From NCBI RefSeq assembly GCF_001584325.1, contig NZ_LSAZ01000042.1, positions 23,524 to 87,523 of the forward strand: DNA of 64,000 bases, written 5' to 3'. Source of the stretch: Bacillus nakamurai (GTDB taxonomy: Bacteria; Bacillota; Bacilli; Bacillales; Bacillaceae). Position numbers and translations under genes: made by a program. This document shows positions 57,414-64,000 of this stretch, in pieces (position 1 is the first letter of the stretch; each line of letters begins with the position of its first letter). A model generated the notes under the pieces. The model worked only from the letters and a program-made list of their open reading frames with translations. It ran no database searches and had not been told where the DNA came from.

Positions 57414-57875
57414 TTATTTCACTTCAAATGTTTTTACCGTTTTCAGTCTTTTTCCGACCTGATCAGACTTTCCTAAAAATGTCACCGTCACCGTGTATGT
57501 CCCCGGACCGGGCACGTCTTTCCATACATCTGAAAAGTCATACGTTTCGTTCGGCATTAATGTGACGGTCTGGAACGCCTGGGTAAACATTCTGTCTTTT
57601 GAATAACGGTACAGCTCCTTGTTATGCTGGTCATGTACGGTCAATTCGAATTTCTGCCCTGAGCTGAATGTAAAGTCAATCGGATTTGCGCCTTTGTTTT
57701 TTAAGGACATTTGAAATTCAATTTGGTGATCAGTCTGCACAGGATTAACGGTCAATTCAACTTGTTGTTCATTCATCTCTCCCGATACCTCCTCAGCGGG
57801 CTCCTTCTGCCCGGATTGACTGCTGCATCCGATCAATAAGATGACCGGGAAAAACAGGCCAAACAGCCATTTCAT
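57414..57875 (-). CDS. ipi: BsuPI-domain proteinase inhibitor Ipi, with N-terminal lipoprotein extension
   Basis: The C-terminal 120 residues (from Met34, MNEQQVELTV) match the intracellular proteinase inhibitor BsuPI of B. subtilis: KNKGANPIDFTFSSGQKFEL, RYSKDRMFTQAFQTVTL, YDFSDVWKDVPGPGTY. In front is an in-frame lipoprotein signal (MKWLFGLFFPVILLIGCSSQ, lipobox LIGC) with its own AGGAG. The internal ATG (57774-57776) also has GAGGAGGT in front. So the gene may give a surface lipoprotein, an intracellular form like the B. subtilis one, or both. Confidence 0.85.
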   Translation of the reverse strand: MKWLFGLFFPVILLIGCSSQSGQKEPAEEVSGEMNEQQVELTVNPVQTDHQIEFQMSLKNKGANPIDFTFSSGQKFELTVHDQHNKELYRYSKDRMFTQAFQTVTLMPNETYDFSDVWKDVPGPGTYTVTVTFLGKSDQVGKRLKTVKTFEVK

Positions 57876-57889
57876 TCTATCCGCTCCTA

Positions 57890-58732
57890 TCAGTCTTTTC
57901 TGAAGAAACCAAAAATCCCAGTCGTTTGGACGATGTTCGTGAAGGCTTTCGGATCGACCTCTTTTACGATTTTCTCTAAATCGTACAGTTCATACCGCGT
58001 GATGACGATGATCATCATTTCTTTCTGCTCGTTTGTGTAAGCGCCCTTTGCCGGCACTGTCGTAATGCCGCGGACCATTTTTCCGTAAATCGCTTCTTTG
58101 ATTTCTTCGGCTTTTTTCGTGACGATCATGGCGGTCAGTTTCATATGGCGGGTATGGATGGCATCAATCACCCTTGTTGTGACATAAAGTGTGACAAGGG
58201 TATATAATGCTTTCTCCCAACCTTGCAATAATCCTGCCGTCAAAATGATAATCCCGTTTAAGATGAAGAAATACGTGCCGACCGGTTTATCTTTCCATTT
58301 GGCAAGCACCATCGCGACAATATCGAGGCCGCCCGTTGATGCGCCGTATTTCAGCGTAATTCCGATGCCTACAGCCGATATCACCCCTCCGAATACCGCA
58401 TTCAAAAGAATATCATGCGACAAGCTTTTTTCGGGCAGAATTCCCATAAAGACGGTGGTCAGCGCCACGCTTAACACGCTGTAGATCGTGAATGACTTTC
58501 CGACCTTCAGCCATCCTAAAACGCCGACCGGAATGTTTAAGAGGAACAAGAGCACTCCTGTCGAAATATAAAAGGGGGCGTATTGGTCAACGACGCTTGA
58601 TAACAGCTGTGCGACTCCGGTAAAGCCGCTCGCATACACATTTGCTGGAATGAGAAATAAATTCAGCCCGGCCGCGTTCAGAAATGCGCCGATGACGACG
58701 ATTACTAATTTTTTTGATTGTTCAAGTACCAT
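57890..58732 (-). CDS. yitT: YitT-family membrane protein
   Basis: A 280-residue protein with five to six hydrophobic segments in the first ~195 residues (GAFLNAAGLNLFLIPANVYA, then GFTGVAQLL) and a C-terminal soluble DUF2179 domain (about 220-280, GITTVPAKGAYTNEQKEMM). This is the YitT/YpjC/YvjA layout. In B. subtilis paralogs affect spore germination and membrane functions; substrate unknown. Start ATG at 58730-58732 with GGAGGAGC. Divergent from yitS. Confidence 0.88.
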   Translation of the reverse strand: MVLEQSKKLVIVVIGAFLNAAGLNLFLIPANVYASGFTGVAQLLSSVVDQYAPFYISTGVLLFLLNIPVGVLGWLKVGKSFTIYSVLSVALTTVFMGILPEKSLSHDILLNAVFGGVISAVGIGITLKYGASTGGLDIVAMVLAKWKDKPVGTYFFILNGIIILTAGLLQGWEKALYTLVTLYVTTRVIDAIHTRHMKLTAMIVTKKAEEIKEAIYGKMVRGITTVPAKGAYTNEQKEMMIIVITRYELYDLEKIVKEVDPKAFTNIVQTTGIFGFFRKD

Positions 58733-58784
58733 AGCTTGCTCCTCCGCTCATTTTCATTATTAGCTTTTCCCTTAAAACAAATAT

Positions 58785-58824
58785 TTGAACACAATTTTGC
58801 CAAATTTATATGATATAGTTGGCA
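58785..58824 (+). promoter_or_regulatory. yitS promoter with inverted repeat
   Basis: TTGAAC (58785-58790), 18-bp spacer, TATGAT (58809-58814). The repeat TGCCAA (58798-58803) ... TTGGCA (58819-58824) straddles the -10 box with a 15-nt spacer and could be an operator. No known regulator is assigned. Confidence 0.55.
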
Positions 58825-58867
58825 TATCTCTCATATTTTGAGGAATACCGGAAAGAAGGGAATTATA

Positions 58868-59719
58868 ATGACAGTTCACCTTATTGCTGACAGCGCCTCT
58901 GATTTGCCGAGTTCTTATTTTGAAGCGAACCAGATTGGGTTTATTCCGCTTAACGTGTCACTTGACGGCAAAGAATATGAAGACGCGGTCACCATTCAGG
59001 CGGATGATATATTTAAAGCGATGCGTGATGGGAAAATTCCGAAAACATCCCAGGCATCACCGGAAACTATTAAAAATGTGTTTTTGCAATACGCAGAACT
59101 GGGAGAGCCGGCGCTTTATCTCGCCTTTTCTTCAGGCCTTTCCGGCACTTATCAGACGGCCGTGATGGTCGCCAATGAAGTAAAAGAGGAATTCCCCGAT
59201 TTTGACTTGCGGATCGTCGATTCCAAGTGCGCTTCATTAGGGTGCGGCCTTGCAGTCATGCACGCTCAAACACTCTGTGTTAACGGGAATACGATACAAG
59301 AAATTGAATCGTCTGTAAAGAACTTTTGCGCACATATGAAGCACATTTTCACGGTGGATGATGTAGCCTACCTTGCGCGGGGCGGCAGAATTTCCAAAAC
59401 ATCCGCTTTTGTCGGCGGATTGCTGAATATAAAGCCGATACTGCATGTGGAAGACGGCAGGCTTGTTCCGCTCGAAAAATTGCGGGGACAGAAGAAACTG
59501 TTTAAGCGGATTATTGAGATGATGAAAGAGGAAGGCGGAGATTGGGAGAACCAAACCGTAGGAATCAGCTATGCTGATAATGAAGACACCGCTCTCAGCA
59601 TGAAACAGCAGATCGAAGAAGCGTTTCAGCCGAAAGAGGTCATTCTTCATTCAATCGGGTCAGCCATCGGCGCTCATTCCGGGTCGGGAACGCTTGCGAT
59701 TTTTTTCTTAACGCCATAA
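58868..59719 (+). CDS. yitS: DegV-family fatty-acid-binding protein YitS
   Basis: A 283-residue protein starting [20 protein letters not shown], the DegV N-terminal motif, with the SQASP loop ([13 protein letters not shown]) and [11 protein letters not shown], and [17 protein letters not shown] end (GAHSGSG). DegV/FakB proteins bind fatty acids and, with FakA, present them for phosphorylation. Start ATG at 58868 has AAAGAAGGG; the in-frame reading from 58838 has none. Confidence 0.92.
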   Translation: MTVHLIADSASDLPSSYFEANQIGFIPLNVSLDGKEYEDAVTIQADDIFKAMRDGKIPKTSQASPETIKNVFLQYAELGEPALYLAFSSGLSGTYQTAVMVANEVKEEFPDFDLRIVDSKCASLGCGLAVMHAQTLCVNGNTIQEIESSVKNFCAHMKHIFTVDDVAYLARGGRISKTSAFVGGLLNIKPILHVEDGRLVPLEKLRGQKKLFKRIIEMMKEEGGDWENQTVGISYADNEDTALSMKQQIEEAFQPKEVILHSIGSAIGAHSGSGTLAIFFLTP

Positions 59720-59770
59720 TTTCAAATGCGGCCGGGCATCCTAAGAGGAAAGGAAGGGAGGCTTCGCCGT

Positions 59771-59893
59771 ATGAAAGACGATGATAAAAAACCGCTTGAC
59801 AATAACGCCCTAAATCAGAAAAAGAACCGGCTTGCCGAAAAAAACCGCCAGGCTGGCAAGAAACAGGAATCAAAAAAACCCGATCATCTGTGA
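59771..59893 (+). CDS. Small highly charged hypothetical protein (40 aa)
   Basis: Reads MKDDDKKPLDNNALNQKKNR, then LAEKNRQAGKKQESKKPDHL. About half the residues are charged, mostly Lys and Asp/Glu, so it is probably disordered. GGGAGG lies 9 bp before the ATG, and a strong terminator follows 5 bp after the stop, which supports a real gene. Possibly a small spore or stress protein; unrecognised. Confidence 0.65.
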   Translation: MKDDDKKPLDNNALNQKKNRLAEKNRQAGKKQESKKPDHL

Positions 59894-59897
59894 TCGC

Positions 59898-59937
59898 AAA
59901 AACAGCCCTCTTTTTCAGGAAGAGGGCTGTTTTTTTG
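59898..59937. terminator. Bidirectional terminator before cypC
   Basis: Perfect 14-bp stem AAAACAGCCCTCTT/AAGAGGGCTGTTTT with T-runs both ways, between the convergent 40-aa gene and cypC. Confidence 0.9.
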
Positions 59938-59942
59938 TCGTT

Positions 59943-61208
<1,266 letters not shown>

Positions 61209-61234
61209 CTACTTTCACCTTTCACGAAAAAGAA

Positions 61235-61258
61235 TGAATATAAACACATGTATATTCA
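61235..61258 (-). repeat. Perfect inverted repeat upstream of cypC
   Basis: TGAATATA...TATATTCA, 8-bp arms with an 8-nt spacer, about 40 bp before the cypC start codon. The position fits an operator in the promoter or leader. I see no clear -35/-10 pair, so the promoter itself is not assigned. Confidence 0.6.
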
Positions 61259-61326
61259 GTATCTGTTTTTCACTCAGAAGTTATTCATGTCAGGCTGCAA
61301 CAAATCAGGGATGGCGCAAAAGCCCG

Positions 61327-62982
61327 TTACAATGTAAAACGGCGGACCTGATCATTTAACCGTTCTGTCAGGCTGCGCAGGGCATTAACGCTTTGTGTCA
61401 TGTTTTTAAAGGATGACAGCTGCTCCAAGGCTGAGGCTGAGATTTCTTCGCTTCCGGCGGCTGTTTCCTGAACGACGGCACTGATGCTTTCGGCATGCTG
61501 CAGCACTTGTTCACCAAGCTGTTTCGATTCACGGATTTGCCCGTCTAAGTGAGAAAGCTCCGCCTTAATGTGCGCGGCTTTCTGTTCGATGTGCGCAAAG
61601 GAGCCGGATGTTTTATCCATCAGCGCCTGCTGCCTGTCCGCTAAAGCGACGCCGGTGCTGACGGCCCCCGTAATAGATGTGATGCCTGCTTCAATTTGCT
61701 TCACCATATCGAAAATCTGCCCGGTCGCTTTTGTTGAGCCGTCTGCCAGTTTTCGTATTTCCTCCGCAACGACGGCAAACCCTTTCCCCGCTTCTCCGGC
61801 TCTTGCCGCCTCAATCGCTGCGTTTAACGAAAGCAGATTCGTCTGGCCGGCAATTTCGGAAACGGTTTGCGCCATCATATTGATTCCCGCCGCGTGTTCT
61901 ATGAACAGATCAGCGGCTTTCGAAATTTCTTTTGATGTTTCATTGCTTTTGTCAATCGCTTGTTTTGTTTCTGCTAAAGCGCTTCGGCCTGCAGCCACCG
62001 CTGAAATGGCGTCCTCACTGCTTGCCGTCGTCTGTTTTGAGCGTTCAGCGTTCGCTTTTGCGTGCTCATCCATTTTTTCAATAAATATTACCGCATGCTG
62101 CAAGTCTTCTGAAATGGTTTGTGAGCCCTTTGCCATTTCTTCCGTTGATACGGACACCTGCTCGGTCATTTCCGTGAGTGTCTGGTTTTCTTTCGTCAGG
62201 CCTTCTGCAAATGTTTCCACTTCACGGCCCACCTCTCCGATCGCCTTGATTAAGGTGCGGAGCTGTTCTGTCATAATTCCGAATGAATCATTCAGCTCTT
62301 TCAGCTCGTCTTTTCCTTTGTAATCGAGTTTTTCAACGGCAAGATTTCCGCTTGCGATCTGCCGGGCGTTTTCGGCCATCCGGCGGATCGGCCCGGCAAT
62401 TTTCTTCGTCAGCCTGATGGATGAAAACACGGTGACGGCAAGGAGCACGATCGTTAACGCCGCTGCGCTGTAAACGATAAATTGAATTTGATCGGCCGTT
62501 TCTTTCTGCATCTGTTCATAACGGCTGCGGCTTTCAAGATTGAGCATGTAAATGTCATTCAGCAGGCCGTTTATACGGGCAGCTGTCCTTGTCGCTTCGG
62601 CCGGACTCTTTGTATTAAGGGCCGCAACCGCCTCCGTCTGCCATGTTTCGTATTTTTTGGAGAGCTTGTCATAGGCGGCTTTTCCCGCCGGGTCAGTCAT
62701 TGTTTTTTGAAGCGCGCTCAGCCGGCCGGAGCTGTTTTTCATATAGGTGCGGACGCTCTCTTTCTGGGCATCGGCGAGCGTGTAGGAGTAGCTTGTGATG
62801 CTTTCTTTCAATGTATTGAGTTCAGCCTTTGCCGCCTGGACGCTTAACAGCGCTTCAACCTCATCTTCATTTGAAGCTTGAATCTTCATCATGTTTACAA
62901 TCGTAAAACCGATGACAGCGGCAAAGCATATCATCGTTACAGCCGCATTAACGAGAAGTCTGGTCCGTAATGTCACGCTCAT
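61327..62982 (-). CDS. Methyl-accepting chemotaxis protein
   Basis: A 551-residue receptor: helix 1 (about 8-30), extracellular helical domain (about 31-170, of the four-helix-bundle type), helix 2 (about 171-190, [19 protein letters not shown]), HAMP (190-245, [20 protein letters not shown]) and signalling domain with the hairpin [20 protein letters not shown]. Methylation-type Glu/Gln stretches flank it. The start overlaps the stop of the upstream binding lipoprotein (ATGA). Similar in size to B. subtilis YvaQ/YoaH but I do not assign a symbol. Confidence 0.9.
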   Translation of the reverse strand: MSVTLRTRLLVNAAVTMICFAAVIGFTIVNMMKIQASNEDEVEALLSVQAAKAELNTLKESITSYSYTLADAQKESVRTYMKNSSGRLSALQKTMTDPAGKAAYDKLSKKYETWQTEAVAALNTKSPAEATRTAARINGLLNDIYMLNLESRSRYEQMQKETADQIQFIVYSAAALTIVLLAVTVFSSIRLTKKIAGPIRRMAENARQIASGNLAVEKLDYKGKDELKELNDSFGIMTEQLRTLIKAIGEVGREVETFAEGLTKENQTLTEMTEQVSVSTEEMAKGSQTISEDLQHAVIFIEKMDEHAKANAERSKQTTASSEDAISAVAAGRSALAETKQAIDKSNETSKEISKAADLFIEHAAGINMMAQTVSEIAGQTNLLSLNAAIEAARAGEAGKGFAVVAEEIRKLADGSTKATGQIFDMVKQIEAGITSITGAVSTGVALADRQQALMDKTSGSFAHIEQKAAHIKAELSHLDGQIRESKQLGEQVLQHAESISAVVQETAAGSEEISASALEQLSSFKNMTQSVNALRSLTERLNDQVRRFTL

Positions 62983-63953
62983 TCCCCTCCCTTTTCGATC
63001 AGCTTGCTTTTCATATCAGCGATTTTTTTTGTGAGCTCATCTGAATGTTTCACGATTCTGATCTGGGCTAATTCCATGCCATTTTCCTTTAATCCGTAAA
63101 CGATTTGGCCGCTTTTGATTTGCTTTCTGTTTTTTAAATCTTTGGCCAGCTCATAGATCACATGGTCAACGTTTTTCACTAAAGAGGAAATAACAGCGTG
63201 TTCGGCAGTGTAATACTGGTCGCTGTCCACACCGATCGCGTATTTCTTTTCGGCCTCAGCTTCCTTCAGCGCCCCTACACCCGTAAAACCGGCCGCCGTA
63301 AACAGAACATCGGCTTTTTGATCAATCATTCGTTTGGCGATCTTCTGCCCAAGCTTGTCATTATCAAACGATCCGCTGATTTCAGACAGCACATGGATAT
63401 TTGGCTTAATTGATTTCGCCCCTTCCAAAAAGCCTTTTTTAAACCGTTTAATGACGTCGGCATCTGAGCCGCCGATAAATCCGATCGTGCCGGTTTTTGT
63501 TGTCATGGCCGCCAGCGCTCCGGCTAAATAGCTCCCCTCATCCTCTTTAAAGGTAACGGAGGTAACATTTTTCAGTTCAGACACTGAATCAATCAGCACA
63601 AACTGCTGGTTCGGATATTTTTTGGCGACCTTCTCTAAATCCGGCTGCATGCTGTAGCCGAGCGCCACCACAAGATCATTCCCTTCTTTTACAAGCTGGG
63701 TCAGCCCTTTTTCATATGTGCCGGTATCCTTTATTTCTCTGTAATCAAATGTGACGCCGAGCTCGTCCCTTGCTTTCATTAAGCCTTGAAAACCGGAATC
63801 ATTAAAGGACTGGTCACCAAGCCCGTTGTCCGTCAGCATCATCCCGATTTTTTTCGTCTCGCGGCCGGCCGTTTCGTCTGATTGGCTGTTTTCACATCCG
63901 GCTGCACCGAGTGCGATCAGCAGAACAGCCGCAAATATCACCATTTTTTTCAT
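62979..63953 (-). CDS. BMP-family substrate-binding lipoprotein
   Basis: A 324-residue lipoprotein: [20 protein letters not shown] with lipobox GAAGC, then the BMP/PnrA-like domain ([79 protein letters not shown]). BMP proteins usually bind purine nucleosides for ABC importers. No permease or ATPase gene follows; the next gene is a chemoreceptor overlapping by 4 bp. Start ATG at 63951-63953 with AAAGGAG. Paralogous to Med in fold. Confidence 0.9.
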   Translation of the reverse strand: MKKMVIFAAVLLIALGAAGCENSQSDETAGRETKKIGMMLTDNGLGDQSFNDSGFQGLMKARDELGVTFDYREIKDTGTYEKGLTQLVKEGNDLVVALGYSMQPDLEKVAKKYPNQQFVLIDSVSELKNVTSVTFKEDEGSYLAGALAAMTTKTGTIGFIGGSDADVIKRFKKGFLEGAKSIKPNIHVLSEISGSFDNDKLGQKIAKRMIDQKADVLFTAAGFTGVGALKEAEAEKKYAIGVDSDQYYTAEHAVISSLVKNVDHVIYELAKDLKNRKQIKSGQIVYGLKENGMELAQIRIVKHSDELTKKIADMKSKLIEKGGE

Positions 63954-64000
63954 TGAAACTCTCCTTTGCGGTTTTTTCTATATATCGGTCTGCATGTCAG

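Noticed and set aside
61568..62323. A 251-codon open frame on the plus strand opposite the MCP gene
   Set aside because: The MCP on the minus strand has clear domains and a coupled start; the opposite frame is a low-complexity Ser/Ala/Cys shadow with no start signal.

Overview
The window is a chromosomal segment of a Bacillus from the B. subtilis species complex. The gene order, read right to left, is yitS-yitT-ipi-yitU-yitV-yitW-yitY-yitZ, argCJBD-carAB-argF, yjzC-yjzD-yjaU-yjaV-med-comZ-yjzB, fabHA-fabF, yjaZ, appDFABC, yjbA, trpS, oppABCDF, yjbC-spx, yjbE, mecA, coiA, pepF, yjbH-yjbI-cwlQ-yjbK-yjbL-yjbM-nadK-yjbO-prpE-yjbQ, tenA-tenI-thiOSGFD. This matches the B. subtilis 168 yit/yja/yjb region almost gene for gene. 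Three things depart from 168 as I remember it: an apparently intact appA, a cypC-type P450 next to yitS, and a putative glycoside hydrolase between opp and yjbC. Together they suggest a relative such as B. velezensis or B. amyloliquefaciens. That species guess is inference. The sequence has no rRNA, tRNA, CRISPR array, IS element or prophage that I can see.

Layout. At 1-4990 (minus strand) lies a thiamin operon, tenA-tenI-thiO-thiS-thiG-thiF-thiD (thiD is cut by the window edge), behind a TPP riboswitch with its own terminator. At 4987-12000 are a cation/proton antiporter, prpE and the yjbL-yjbM-nadK-yjbO group on one strand and yjbK-cwlQ on the other. At 12200-19400 is a proteolysis, redox-stress and competence block: truncated haemoglobin yjbI overlapping spxH, the small RNA RoxS (116 nt, minus strand, just after spxH), pepF, coiA, mecA, yjbE and spx. 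At 19570-36000 are yjbC, a putative glycoside hydrolase, a decayed small secreted protein gene, and the two oligopeptide ABC importers opp and app. trpS with its T-box leader, and yjbA, lie between them.

At 36050-43900 are yjaZ, the FapR-controlled fabHA-fabF pair, yjzB, comZ-med, yjaV-yjaU, yjzD, yjzC and argF. At 42940-52390 is the arginine/citrulline operon, with an ARG box inside the argC promoter and a probable extra promoter in front of carA. At 52500-59900 is the yit group, with several genes too short for ordinary ORF lists. At 59940-64000 are the fatty-acid peroxygenase P450 and a binding lipoprotein translationally coupled to a chemoreceptor.

How it fits together. Competence and stress control run through the middle of the window. 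SpxH (ClpXP adaptor) and Spx, MecA (ClpCP adaptor), Med, ComZ, CoiA and the Opp importer (uptake of signalling peptides) all act in ComK, Spx or Spo0A circuits. Biosynthetic blocks (thiamin, arginine, fatty acids, Trp-tRNA) each carry their textbook cis-element here: TPP riboswitch, ARG box, FapR operator, T-box. Most of the window is conserved core genome. The least ordinary signals are a possible dual start in ipi, the receptor/chemoreceptor pair at the right end, the carA promoter palindrome and the cypC upstream palindrome.
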